Below are positions 6,939-15,060 of a stretch of DNA of 20,287 nucleotides, piece after piece. The first letter of the stretch is position 1. The number at the start of each line of letters is the position of its first letter. Made by a program: the position numbers and the translations under genes. Where the stretch lies: contig JANPLI010000216.1 in NCBI GenBank assembly GCA_031426455.1, positions 1 to 20,287 of the forward strand, in the 5' to 3' direction. The notes below the pieces were generated by a model. That model saw only the letters and a list, made by a program, of their open reading frames with translations. It ran no database searches and was not told the DNA's origin. This DNA is from JANNMJ01 sp031426455. Its GTDB lineage: Bacteria > Bacteroidota > Bacteroidia > Cytophagales > Hymenobacteraceae.

Positions 6939-9182
6939 TCAGCGCACCAATTCCACCCAGCCCTTATAACTGCGGTCAGAGTATTCCAGCACGTAGTAGT
7001 AGATGCCGCTAGCGGCGTCACCGCCCGCCCAGGCCGCGAGGCGATCCGGGGAAGCAAAGACCTCGCGGCCCCAGCGGTTGAAGATGCGCAGCCGCCGGAA
7101 GATCTGGCCACAAGCGGGCTCCAGGCCAGCGGCGGGCGCGAAGGTGTCGTTCCGGCCGTCGCCGTTGGGCGTGAAGATGTTGTAGGGGGCTTCCTGGGCC
7201 AATACGCGCGGCGCGACGCGCAGGGTCAGGACGGTGTCGCGGCGCTGTTCCGGCGGGCAGTTGGTCGAAGCTACCCGTACCCGGACGGAATAGACGCCGG
7301 GTGGGGTGGCGCAGGTGGTGCGCCAGGTCAGGCGGGTCTGCGCCCGGTTCAAGCCACTGGCGGGCCGGCACCCGATACCCAGTCCGGCCAGCGGGGGCAG
7401 TTGGAGGTCCGGCGCCTCCACGCGCACCTGGGCTTCCGCATCCAGGTCGATGCTGGTGAGCGTGAGGGCGAGCGAATCGCCGGCTGTCACGGGCGGAATG
7501 GCGCCCGTTGGCGTCAGCAGCAGGCGCGGCGCGGCGTCCGGACGGGCCACGACGCGCACCGTCAGCAGGGTGTCGCGGCGCTGCTCGGGTGGGCAGCCGA
7601 AGGACGTGACGCGGAGCCGGATCTGATAGTCGCCGGCGGCGGCGGCGCAGGTCGGGCGCCAGGTCAGGCGGGTTTGCGCGCGGTTCAGGCCACTAATGGT
7701 GGGGCACCGAATACCTAGCCCAACCTGTGCGGAACTCAGCAGGTCAGGTGCTTCCACGCGCACCTGGGTGTCGGGGTCGGGGTCGAAGCCGGTGATCGGG
7801 AAGGCAATGGAATCGCCTATCTGCACGGTGGGTAGCCCGGCCGGTAGCCCGATCTGTAGCCCCGGCGGTCGGTCGGGTAGGGCAGGGGCGGCCACCAGAA
7901 AGTCCAAGCTGTCGGCGTCGGGGATCAGGCAGCCGTCTTTACGGATGATGAGCCGAAAAGCTGCCGGGCGCCCGTCGCGCCCGTTGCAACTGTTCGGCAG
8001 GCAGACGGTGGCCCGCAGCGTGTCGCGTTGGCCCCGCACCCGGCCAGCCGGGGGGCTGAGGGCCGTCGTCCAGCTGCCTGCGGCCGCGTTCAGAGGCTGA
8101 ATCGAGAGACGAATGGGCTGGATCGAATCAGCGGAGGTGATGGCCACGCCCAGGCACCGGCCGGGGCCGGCCGCTGTGGGCAGCGCGATCACGCTGCCCG
8201 GCACGTAGGGCGCGGCCCCGGGGGTGCGCAGGCGCAGTTGAACCGGAATGGAGCGTGGGCACTGTACCACGAGCTGCTGAAACTCGCGCCGTACTTCGCC
8301 GATCTTCACGCCGCGCCGATACTCCGAGCAGCGTACGCCAAAAACGAACAACCCTAGCTGGTCGCTGGTGAAGGTGATTTCGCCGGTGCGCGCGTCCACC
8401 CGCAGCGGCTGCGCCCCGCTGATCTGCCGGGTAGAATCGAAGCCGGGCGCCCAATCGACGGACGGGTAGGGCGCAGGCGCCGCCACCGGGCGGACATTGA
8501 GGTTGGTGGAGAAGCCGTTGAGCGGGGTCGTGAGATCGTAGGCCAGCGAGTCGCCGTCGGGGTCGCTGCCGCCGAACGCCGCCCGGAACGTTTCGCCCAG
8601 GCAGGCGTAGCCGGGCGTCGGCTGAAAACCCTGGGGCGAAGAGTTGCGGAAGGCGGCACCGTTGCGCACCAGGGCCGGAAACGCCAGGTAGAATACGCTG
8701 CCCGCCGCGCCGGGCCGGATGATGTTCGTGATCGAGCCGTTGCGGCAGCACCGTTCCCAGGCGATGTAGTACCCCCGCGGGTCGGCGTACCGCTGGGGGT
8801 TCAGCGTGACCAGCAGGCCGTACTCGAGCCGTTTCGTGGCCACGAACGACCCCTGGCACGGGATCGTCGGATAGATGATCGAGTCTGAGGAGAGCAACGG
8901 TAGCGTGGCCGTGTCCAGAATCGTCGGGGCGCCGCGGCGGCGCAGCACGAGCTGGACGGTGGAATCGAGTGCCGTGGGGTTGCCGTTCAGGGCATCGAAG
9001 TACAGCGTCATCCGGAGGAAATACTGATTATTGCTCCGGGCTTCCATCCCGAGGTGGCCCCCCACGATGTGCGTGGCCGTGCCGGGCAGCGGCGCCGCGA
9101 GCCAGCCGGTCAATACGAGGACGAGAAACTGCCAGTAAGGGCGCAGGCAGCGGGTGGTGGCAGAGAGGCGCGGTGGCAACAT
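6939..9182 (-). CDS. HIVGG-type exported Ig-like protein with T9SS type B sorting domain, copy 2
   Basis: A 747-aa paralog of its two neighbours. The signal peptide has a hydrophobic core WQFLVLVLTGWLAA and probable cleavage just before THIVGGHLG. The N-terminal module shows YFDALNG, then WERCCRN (Cys145-Cys146), then FGGSDPDGDSLAYDLTTPL. Two tandem Ig-like domains (about 430-655) are unusually alike, sharing GLNRAQTRLTWR and CPPEQRRDT, which implies an internal duplication. The sorting domain starts at residue 668 (NIFTPNGDGRND) and ends KGWVELVR. The start is 15 bp downstream of the stop of copy 3 on the same strand, so the two are very probably co-transcribed with copy 3 first. A gliding or adhesion role is only suggested by the family name; secretion by T9SS is well supported. 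Confidence 0.92.
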   Translation of the reverse strand: MLPPRLSATTRCLRPYWQFLVLVLTGWLAAPLPGTATHIVGGHLGMEARSNNQYFLRMTLYFDALNGNPTALDSTVQLVLRRRGAPTILDTATLPLLSSDSIIYPTIPCQGSFVATKRLEYGLLVTLNPQRYADPRGYYIAWERCCRNGSITNIIRPGAAGSVFYLAFPALVRNGAAFRNSSPQGFQPTPGYACLGETFRAAFGGSDPDGDSLAYDLTTPLNGFSTNLNVRPVAAPAPYPSVDWAPGFDSTRQISGAQPLRVDARTGEITFTSDQLGLFVFGVRCSEYRRGVKIGEVRREFQQLVVQCPRSIPVQLRLRTPGAAPYVPGSVIALPTAAGPGRCLGVAITSADSIQPIRLSIQPLNAAAGSWTTALSPPAGRVRGQRDTLRATVCLPNSCNGRDGRPAAFRLIIRKDGCLIPDADSLDFLVAAPALPDRPPGLQIGLPAGLPTVQIGDSIAFPITGFDPDPDTQVRVEAPDLLSSAQVGLGIRCPTISGLNRAQTRLTWRPTCAAAAGDYQIRLRVTSFGCPPEQRRDTLLTVRVVARPDAAPRLLLTPTGAIPPVTAGDSLALTLTSIDLDAEAQVRVEAPDLQLPPLAGLGIGCRPASGLNRAQTRLTWRTTCATPPGVYSVRVRVASTNCPPEQRRDTVLTLRVAPRVLAQEAPYNIFTPNGDGRNDTFAPAAGLEPACGQIFRRLRIFNRWGREVFASPDRLAAWAGGDAASGIYYYVLEYSDRSYKGWVELVR

Positions 9183-9197
9183 AGCGGGTCAGGAAGG

Positions 9198-11189
9198 TCA
9201 GCGGATCAGCTCCACCCAGCCTTTATAACTACGGTCAGAGTATTCCAGCACGTAGTAGTAAATACCGCCAGCGGCGTCACCGCCCGCCCAGGCCGCGAGG
9301 CGATCAGCGGAAGCAAAAACCTCGCGGCCCCAGCGGTTGAAGATGCGCAGGCGCCGGAAGGTTTGCTTGCAGGCGGGTTCCAGGCCGGCGGCGGGCGCGA
9401 AGGTGTCGTTCAGGTTGTCGCCGTTGGGCGTGAAGATGTTATAGGGTAGCGTGACCACTTTTTCGGTGGGTAGCACCTGGACCTGAACCGAGTCCTGCCG
9501 GGTCAGCACCCGGCCGCAGTTTTCGGAGGCTATCCCGAAACGCAGCCGGTAGAGGCCGGGCGGCACCTCGCAGCCCAGAAGCCATTCCAGACGGGTAGTA
9601 GCTGAATCGGCGTCGGTCGTGACGGTCGGGCATACCACCGGCAGGCCCGTCAGTTGGCCCGTACCCAGGTTCAGGCAGCGCACCGTGATGCGGGTGTCGG
9701 GGTCCGTATCGTAGCCCCGCACCAGTACGCTCAGGGAGTCGCCTTCCCGCCCGATGATCAGGCGGCGCACGATGGTCGCGCCCGCCACCACCGTAGTGTC
9801 AAAAGCAAGGCGGGGGCCGCGGGGCCATACCCGCAGGCGGGGCGGGGCGTCGGGCACCAGCGGCGCCTGGACGCGGAAGTCCAGCGAGTCGGATACGGCC
9901 TGTGGGCAGGCGTCTTTGCGCACGATCAGGCGGAAGGCGTGCGGCAGGCCGTCGGTGCCGAAGCAGCCGTCCGGGAAACAGATGCGCGCCCGCAGGGTGT
10001 CGCGCGAGGAAACGACGGTGCCGCCGGTAGGTGCCAGACTGACGCCCGCTACGGTGCCGGTGTCGAGCGGGATCAGCTCCAGGCTGACGCGCGCCGTGGT
10101 ATCCGGCGACGTGAGGTACAGGTTCATACAGCGGTTCGTGGGGTCGGCGGGCAGTTGCACGATGGTGCCCGGCACGTAGGGTAGCGCCACGCCGGGCGGG
10201 CCGTTCTGGGTCAGGGCGATGCGCGGCGTCGTGACCACGGGGCAGTTCACGATCAGTTGCTGAAACTCGCGGCGCACCTCGCCGATCTTCACCCGGTTGC
10301 GGTACTCGGAGCAGCGCACGGCGAAGACGAACAGGCCCAGACGGTCGGCGGTGAAGCTGATCTGGCCGCTGCGGGCATCCACCCGCAGGGGCTGGCCGGT
10401 GGCGAGCTGCGCGCCCGAAATCTGCTGGAGCGAATCGTAGCCGGGTAGCCACCGCACGGGCGCATAGGGCGCCGGGCCCGGCGGATTGGGCGCGCGGTTG
10501 GTCGGGGCCTGGCTGGAGCCGCCGTTGAGGGGCGTCACCAGGTCGTAAGCCAGCGAGTCGCCGTCAGGATCGGTGCCGCCGAACGCCGCCCGATACGGCT
10601 GGGCCACGCAGGCGTAGCCATTGGTGGGCAAAAATCCCTGCGGCGACGAGTTGATGAACTCGCGCCCGTTCTGCTGGATGGCCGGAAACCGGAGGTAAAA
10701 GGCCGTGCCGGCTCCTTCGGGCGACGTGATGTTGGCGATGGACACGTTGCGGCAGCATCTTTCCCAGGCCACATAATAGCCACCCGGACGATTGTAGCGG
10801 TTGGGGTCGAGGCGAATCGTATGGCTGTAGCGCAGCTCGTCGGTGGAAATAGAACGGTCCTGACACGCCACCACGCCGTAATTCACGGGCACCGTGGTGC
10901 GCAGCGTCAGGTGTAGGGTATCCATCAGTCGGTTAGTGCCGCGTTCGTAAAAACTCACGGTCACGGTGGGGTCGCGGGCGCCGGGCTGGCCGGTCAGCGC
11001 GTCGAAATACATCGTCAGCCCCACCTGATAGGTGTAGGGAGCTGTGCGCAGCAGCCGGAGTTGCCCGCCCACGATGTGCGAGGCGACAGCGGGCGCCGTG
11101 AAGCCCAGCAGCAGCAGCCATACCAGCCACGCGCGCCGGTTGATCAGCTGGCGCGCACCGCGCAACCCTGATGCAGTAGGAGAGGTCAT
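9198..11189 (-). CDS. HIVGG-type exported Ig-like protein with T9SS type B sorting domain, copy 3 (first in operon)
   Basis: The ATG at 11189 gives 663 aa with a compact signal peptide (core WLVWLLLLGFTAPAVA, mature end ASHIVGGQL). In-frame ATGs at 11225 and 11234 (678 aa) would only add a polar extension and cannot be excluded. The N-terminal module matches the paralogs: YFDALTG, RLDPNRY, WERCCRN (Cys145-Cys146 from this start), FGGTDPDGDSLAYDLVTPL. Only one longer Ig-like domain (residues about 440-575) precedes the sorting domain NIFTPNGDNLND through KGWVELIR, against two domains in the other copies. The sorting-domain DNA is close to that of copy 2. It is divergent from the M1 peptidase gene; the shared upstream region carries an inverted repeat at 11251-11275. 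Confidence 0.9.
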   Translation of the reverse strand: MTSPTASGLRGARQLINRRAWLVWLLLLGFTAPAVASHIVGGQLRLLRTAPYTYQVGLTMYFDALTGQPGARDPTVTVSFYERGTNRLMDTLHLTLRTTVPVNYGVVACQDRSISTDELRYSHTIRLDPNRYNRPGGYYVAWERCCRNVSIANITSPEGAGTAFYLRFPAIQQNGREFINSSPQGFLPTNGYACVAQPYRAAFGGTDPDGDSLAYDLVTPLNGGSSQAPTNRAPNPPGPAPYAPVRWLPGYDSLQQISGAQLATGQPLRVDARSGQISFTADRLGLFVFAVRCSEYRNRVKIGEVRREFQQLIVNCPVVTTPRIALTQNGPPGVALPYVPGTIVQLPADPTNRCMNLYLTSPDTTARVSLELIPLDTGTVAGVSLAPTGGTVVSSRDTLRARICFPDGCFGTDGLPHAFRLIVRKDACPQAVSDSLDFRVQAPLVPDAPPRLRVWPRGPRLAFDTTVVAGATIVRRLIIGREGDSLSVLVRGYDTDPDTRITVRCLNLGTGQLTGLPVVCPTVTTDADSATTRLEWLLGCEVPPGLYRLRFGIASENCGRVLTRQDSVQVQVLPTEKVVTLPYNIFTPNGDNLNDTFAPAAGLEPACKQTFRRLRIFNRWGREVFASADRLAAWAGGDAAGGIYYYVLEYSDRSYKGWVELIR

Positions 11190-11250
11190 TGGGGCGGAAC
11201 CATTCGCGCGAAACGCGGTCTTCATTGTTGCCATACCGTGCCGGCACCGC

Positions 11251-11275
11251 CGGGTATTCCGAAAGGTAATACCGG
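11251..11275 (-). promoter_or_regulatory. Inverted repeat over a weak -7 element in the divergent promoter region
   Basis: CGGGTATT (11251-11258) and AATACCGG (11268-11275) pair at 7 of 8 positions around a 9-nt centre. On the minus strand this overlaps TACCTTTC (11268-11261), one mismatch from TAnnTTTG, upstream of copy 3. An operator or start-site element for the divergent pair is possible but unproven. Confidence 0.25.
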
Positions 11276-11364
11276 CGCCGCGCCGTCGGGAGCAAAACCG
11301 CTACCGCCCTTCCATCTTCCAGCCAATCCAGCCTTCGGTCTCATTTGTTCTTTTTTCCTTCCTG

Positions 11365-13476
11365 ATGCCTCGTTTTTACGCTCCGGCCAGCCTGCTGCTG
11401 ACCCTGCTGACGGCCCCCCTATTCCCCGCCGCTGCCCAGCAGGCGGCCCGCCTGGCGCCAGCGCCTTCGTTTGCTCCCCGCGTTTCGAGGGCTGAACTGG
11501 AAGCTGGCGCCCAGGCTTGCCGCAAAGGCCATATGCAGGCCGCCGCCGCCCTGCTGGCTCACCGCCCAACCACCGATTCGCGCCGCCACGAGCGGCTGAT
11601 GAACCGCTACGACGTGACGTTCGCCCAACTCGATCTTCGGCTGGAACGCACCAGCAAGGAAATCGGCGTCGGGTCCAACGTGCTGACGCGCGCCCGCAAC
11701 GTGTCGGCCACGACGGCGCTCGACACCATTGGTTTTGAGCTGTTTCCGAGCCTGACGCTCGACTCGCTGACCCTCGACGGCCGGCGGGTGCCCGCGGCGC
11801 GCGTCCAGCGCCTGCCCACCGGCGACGTGCGCGTCCGGCCGGTGACGCCGATAGCGCCGGGCGCCACATTTGCGCTGCGGGCGTGGTACCGCGGCATTCC
11901 GACGGCCACCGGCTCCGCAGCCATTGGCGATGGTATTTCCTCTGACAATTCCGGCCGCTGGGGCAACCGCGTCACCTGGACGCTGTCGGAGCCTTTTTCG
12001 GCCTACGAATGGTGGCCCTGCAAGCAGGTGCTGGTTGATAAACTCGACTCGGTAGCGGTCTGGATCACCACTTCCAGTGATGCCAAGGCCGGCTCCAACG
12101 GAGTGCTGGAACGCACCGTGCCGCTGCCCGGTAACAAGGTCCGCTACGAGTGGAAGTCGCGCTACCCGATTGCGTACTACCTGGTGTCGGTCACCATCGC
12201 CGAATACGTCGATTACACCACCTACGCCCGCCCTGCGAACCTGCCCGCCGGGTCCGGGCCGATTCCTATCGTCAACTACATCTACAATAACCCGCAAACG
12301 CTGCCCACCTTCCGGGCAGATATCGACGACACGGCGCCGATGCTCGAAAACTTCTCCACCAAGTTCGGCCTCTACCCGTTCTGGCGCGAAAAGTACGGCC
12401 ACTGTATGGCGCCCTTCGGCGGCGGAATGGAACACCAGACGATGACGTCGCAAGGCTCGTTCTCGTTCGGCCTGACCAGCCACGAGTTGTTCCACCAGTG
12501 GTTCGGCGACAACGTGACCTGCCGCGCGTGGCAGGACATCTGGATCAACGAAGGCTTTGCTTCCTACGGCGAATACATCTCGCTGCAGGATCTGCGCTCC
12601 CAGGCCGACGCCGATCAGTGGATCATTGAGGCGCAAAACGTCAGTTTCTCGCAGCCCGACGGCTCCGTGGTATTGCCCGACGCCGATTCCACCAATGTGG
12701 GCCGCATCTTCGATTACGCGCTGAGCTACAAAAAAGGCGGCGCCGTGATTCATATGCTCCGCCACGTCATCGATAACGATTCGGCCTTCTTCGCCTCGCT
12801 CGCCGCGTTTCAGCAGCAGTACGGGGGCCGCACGGCCCGCACGGTGAACCTGAAACAGTCGCTCGAAGCCTCGCTGAATCGTCCGCTGGGCTGGTTTTTC
12901 GATCAGTGGCTCTACGGAGCGGGCTATCCCAGTGTCAGCGTCCGCTGGAATCAGGTGGGCAACACGCTGATCCTGAATTTGTCGCAAACGGCTTCTGCCC
13001 CTGCGCTGACGCCGTTCTTCCGGTTGCCGCTGGAAATTGGCCTGCCCAGTGCTACTGGCTCCAGCCTGCCGGCCGCGCGTATCGAGCAGACCCAGGCTGT
13101 GCAGACCTTCCTGATTCCGCTGCCGGTGGGCTTCACCCTCAGCGCGCCCGCCCTCGATCCGGCTCATTGGAATCTGCTGCAGATCACGAGGGTGCAGCGC
13201 GACAATGCGCTCGTACTAGCCACGGCTCCCGACGCCGCCACTGCCACGCTTCGCGCCTTCCCGAATCCCTGCACCGACGTGCTGCGCTTTGCGCCCACGG
13301 CCACAGCCCGCACGGCCGACGTACTCGACCTCACCGGGCGCCGCGTGGCCCGCGTGATGGTGCCCGCCGCCCAGGACTTCGTGCCCACGGCTACGTTGGC
13401 GCGGGGCACTTACCTGCTCCAACTCACCGAGGCGTCCACGGGACGGGTGCAGCAAGCGCGTTTCTGCAAGGAGTAG
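11365..13476 (+). CDS. Secreted M1 family zinc metallopeptidase with T9SS type A sorting domain
   Basis: A 703-aa aminopeptidase-N-like enzyme that would remove N-terminal residues from peptides outside the cell. The frame is open much further upstream, but ATG 11365 starts a clear signal peptide (core ASLLLTLLTAPLF, then PAAAQ, residues 1-25). The zinc site is intact: H373-E374-L-F-H377, with the third ligand E396 in WINEGF, giving the M1 HExxH-x18-E spacing. The exopeptidase motif is GGMEH (353-357), with His where GxMEN has Asn. Tyr455 in SYKKGG is the likely transition-state tyrosine. An Ig-like region follows. The C-terminus (about 630-703) has AFPNPCTDVLRF, a DLTGRRVARV strand and RGTYLLQL, a type A sorting domain. 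It is closed by a strong terminator at 13499. No Shine-Dalgarno is evident, as usual in this phylum. Confidence 0.95.
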   Translation: MPRFYAPASLLLTLLTAPLFPAAAQQAARLAPAPSFAPRVSRAELEAGAQACRKGHMQAAAALLAHRPTTDSRRHERLMNRYDVTFAQLDLRLERTSKEIGVGSNVLTRARNVSATTALDTIGFELFPSLTLDSLTLDGRRVPAARVQRLPTGDVRVRPVTPIAPGATFALRAWYRGIPTATGSAAIGDGISSDNSGRWGNRVTWTLSEPFSAYEWWPCKQVLVDKLDSVAVWITTSSDAKAGSNGVLERTVPLPGNKVRYEWKSRYPIAYYLVSVTIAEYVDYTTYARPANLPAGSGPIPIVNYIYNNPQTLPTFRADIDDTAPMLENFSTKFGLYPFWREKYGHCMAPFGGGMEHQTMTSQGSFSFGLTSHELFHQWFGDNVTCRAWQDIWINEGFASYGEYISLQDLRSQADADQWIIEAQNVSFSQPDGSVVLPDADSTNVGRIFDYALSYKKGGAVIHMLRHVIDNDSAFFASLAAFQQQYGGRTARTVNLKQSLEASLNRPLGWFFDQWLYGAGYPSVSVRWNQVGNTLILNLSQTASAPALTPFFRLPLEIGLPSATGSSLPAARIEQTQAVQTFLIPLPVGFTLSAPALDPAHWNLLQITRVQRDNALVLATAPDAATATLRAFPNPCTDVLRFAPTATARTADVLDLTGRRVARVMVPAAQDFVPTATLARGTYLLQLTEASTGRVQQARFCKE

Positions 13477-13498
13477 CGCAAGCAGCGATCAATTAAAC

Positions 13499-13537
13499 AA
13501 AAATCGTCGGCTCGCGTGGTGCGAGCCGACGATTTTT
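13499..13537. terminator. Perfect bidirectional rho-independent terminator
   Basis: AAAAATCGTCGGCTCGC (13499-13515) is exactly complementary to 13521-13537 around the 5-nt loop GTGGT. A-runs and T-runs on the outer ends provide a U-tract in both directions. It sits between convergent genes, 22 bp after the peptidase stop and 70 bp beyond the stop of the minus-strand gene at 13608. Confidence 0.95.
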
Positions 13538-13607
13538 AGGTTTTCGGGCGGATGGTTCAAAGTGCGAAACCTGCCGCACCCGGCGCACGCTTCAGCCACG
13601 TTTCAGG

Positions 13608-14198
13608 CTACCGTTCTTCGTCGCAGCCCAGGATCGTGGCCAGCAGATCATCGAAAGACCGGGGCGGGGCGAAAAGCCTGTCCGCGTCGGGTAGGGGCGT
13701 AATCAGCAGCCGGATGAATGCCGGGCGGCGGTTGCGGGTCAACAGGTCGAGGCAGACCTGACCGAACCGCTGGTTCAGGCCACCGGTCTCGGCGCAGGTA
13801 CCGGGCTGGGGCAGCAGCAGGTATTTGGCCAAGGTTTCGGTGTGCGCGGCGCCTTGCCAGGTGCGTTCGTCGGCTTGGCGCAGTTCATAACCCAGGTCGA
13901 TGATCCGGTCGCGCAGCAGGCGAAAGAGGTGTTGAAAGTTGGAGCCGCCGAAGCGCTCGTCGTAGAGTAACGCCACCCCAGTAGGCCCCGTGCTGGGCAT
14001 CAGGTTGGCGTCGGACGCCAGAATTTCGAGCGGCCAATGCGGTGGCAGGCCCGCGCGCTTGTAGTGGTAAGCCTTGAACCAGGGGCCGGTCCAGTTACGG
14101 TAGGTTTCGGCTTCTACCCAGCGTTCGTGCTGGCGCCGCAGCCGGTCGGGGTCCACTAACGGGCGCCAACGCGGTCGGTCCCCGGTTTTGCCCAACAT
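13608..14198 (-). CDS. Unrecognised 196-aa protein
   Basis: No family was recognised. From ATG 14198 the protein is soluble, Trp- and Arg-rich at its start (RPRWRPL, HERWVEAE, NWTGPWFKAYHYKRAG) and shows no signal peptide or membrane helix. Later there is LLYDERFGGSNFQHLFRLLRDRIIDLGYEL, written here in parts as LLYDERFGG and FRLLRDRIIDLGYEL, which looks like a strand-turn-helix core. The C-terminus is acidic (DDLLATILGCDEER). The frame is open to ATG 14306, but that start would place a terminator (14239-14268) and half of a long hairpin inside the gene, so 14198 is preferred. It is probably cytoplasmic, which is unusual in this stretch of exported proteins. Length, composition and its own terminator support a real gene, but nothing shows its function. 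Confidence 0.65.
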   Translation of the reverse strand: MLGKTGDRPRWRPLVDPDRLRRQHERWVEAETYRNWTGPWFKAYHYKRAGLPPHWPLEILASDANLMPSTGPTGVALLYDERFGGSNFQHLFRLLRDRIIDLGYELRQADERTWQGAAHTETLAKYLLLPQPGTCAETGGLNQRFGQVCLDLLTRNRRPAFIRLLITPLPDADRLFAPPRSFDDLLATILGCDEER

Positions 14199-14238
14199 AC
14201 GATGCAGAAAAGAAGGCACAACGGAGAAATGGAAGCGC

Positions 14239-14268
14239 AAAAAACGGGTTTGCGGCTGTGTAACCCGT
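14239..14268 (-). terminator. Rho-independent terminator of the DUF2147 gene
   Basis: Read on the minus strand, the stem is ACGGGTT (14268-14262), an 11-nt loop, then AACCCGT (14250-14244), followed by TTTTT (14243-14239). The 7-bp stem is perfect. It lies about 110 bp past the DUF2147 stop and 41 bp before the ATG at 14198. Confidence 0.65.
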
Positions 14269-14296
14269 GCTTCGGGCTGATGTTTTGAATTGCAGG

Positions 14297-14355
14297 AACG
14301 CGGCACCGTCCGTGGCCAATCCGGTATCCGGGCAGGCGACGGGCGGTGCCGCGTT
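14297..14355. other. Long imperfect hairpin downstream of the DUF2147 gene
   Basis: AACGCGGCACCGTCCGT (14297-14313) pairs with ACGGGCGGTGCCGCGTT (14339-14355) at 16 of 17 positions; the exception is a T/G pair on the plus strand. The 25-nt loop contains CCGG-TAT-CCGG. It starts 24 bp after the DUF2147 stop. There is no T-run, so it may protect the mRNA 3' end ahead of the true terminator, or be a mobile palindromic element. Confidence 0.55.
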
Positions 14356-14378
14356 TCGTGCGGTGCGGGTGGCGGGGG

Positions 14379-14816
14379 TTATTTAACCCGCGTCCACGTC
14401 TGCGAGCGGCCAATCAGAGAGAAACCGATGTAGCCTTTTACTTCCATTTGGTTGGCGCTCGTCATTTTCATATAACACGAGTAGGTCTTGCCGCTTTCGG
14501 GGTCATAGATCTTGCCATCGTCCCATTTGTTGTCGTCGTCATACACGAAGTCCTTCATAAAAACCATCCCGAGGCGCGGGCGCGACTTGAGTTTGGCGTC
14601 CGGGTTCTCTGGGTCGGTTTTCGGTTTGCCGTTTTTGTCGTTCGGCTCGCGCAGTGTCACGATCTTACCACACAGCTTGGTGCCGCACTGGTAAATTTCA
14701 AACGTGGCTTTGCGCTCGGCGTTGGTCCATTCGCCCAAGGGCGAGAGTTTTTGGGCAAAGCCCGTCAGGGTAACGGCAAATACCAGGGCCGCCGTCAGTA
14801 GCAAATTTTTGGTCAT
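14379..14816 (-). CDS. Exported DUF2147 family protein
   Basis: A 145-aa protein of the DUF2147 family (function unknown; about the usual length). ATG 14816 was chosen because it begins a textbook signal peptide: KNLLLTAALVFAVTLTGFAQ, residues 3-22. The frame is open further upstream but encodes nothing family-like there. Family hallmarks are the opening GEW.NAERKATFEIYQCG, the CGTKLCGKIV strand with its paired cysteines, a central KDFVYDDDNKWDDGKIYDP (metabolite-like W-D-G-KIYDPESG motif), and the closing GRSQTWTRVK. DUF2147 proteins are small lipocalin-like exported proteins, so periplasmic placement is likely. It appears monocistronic, with a palindrome about 42 bp upstream and a terminator at 14239-14268. 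Confidence 0.93.
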   Translation of the reverse strand: MTKNLLLTAALVFAVTLTGFAQKLSPLGEWTNAERKATFEIYQCGTKLCGKIVTLREPNDKNGKPKTDPENPDAKLKSRPRLGMVFMKDFVYDDDNKWDDGKIYDPESGKTYSCYMKMTSANQMEVKGYIGFSLIGRSQTWTRVK

Positions 14817-14857
14817 TGGGGAAGGGTAAAGAGAAAATGAATGATTCAAACAAAGGG

Positions 14858-14870
14858 GCTGATAATCAGC
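14858..14870. promoter_or_regulatory. Perfect palindrome upstream of the DUF2147 gene
   Basis: GCTGAT-A-ATCAGC is a perfect 6+1+6 palindrome, 42 bp before the ATG at 14816 (minus strand). Its position suits an operator near the promoter. No clean TAnnTTTG is visible beside it, so the role is a guess. Confidence 0.3.
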
Positions 14871-15046
14871 TGCCGGGCTTTTGCAAGGAGCGGGCCAGGA
14901 TGCTGTGCCAGTCTTTGGAGGCCAAAAGATGCGAAAAAAAACCCGGCTTCGCGTGAAACCTTCCCCGTCGGTTTTACTTTTACCTCCACGTAGCAACGTG
15001 CTACACGCTATCGGCGTGATGCCGGAGGCGGGATGTTTCACTAAAG
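14871..15046 (+). other. Leader-like spacer with two small hairpins upstream of the small ORF
   Basis: No gene is supported. It contains TACTTTTA at 14975-14982, one mismatch from TAnnTTTG, then two hairpins: GTAGC (14990-14994) with GCTAC (15000-15004), and CGGC (15012-15015) with GCCG (15021-15024). If the -7 element is real, transcription would start near 14990 and these hairpins would open the transcript that carries the 24-codon ORF. Confidence 0.3.
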
Positions 15047-15057
15047 AGAAAGGAGGT
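15047..15057 (+). promoter_or_regulatory. Exceptionally complete Shine-Dalgarno before the 24-codon ORF
   Basis: AGAAAGGAGGT is complementary over 11 nt to ACCUCCUUUCU, the usual 3' end of Bacteroidota 16S rRNA. It stands 3 nt before ATG 15061. No other start in this window has anything comparable, and members of this phylum rarely use Shine-Dalgarno pairing. Confidence 0.6.
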
Positions 15058-15060
15058 ACT

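Noticed and set aside
11419..13167. 582-codon open frame on the minus strand opposite the M1 peptidase
   Set aside because: It mirrors a well-supported enzyme gene in GC-rich DNA; the translation is low-complexity Arg/Gly/Val/Ala and shows no motif.
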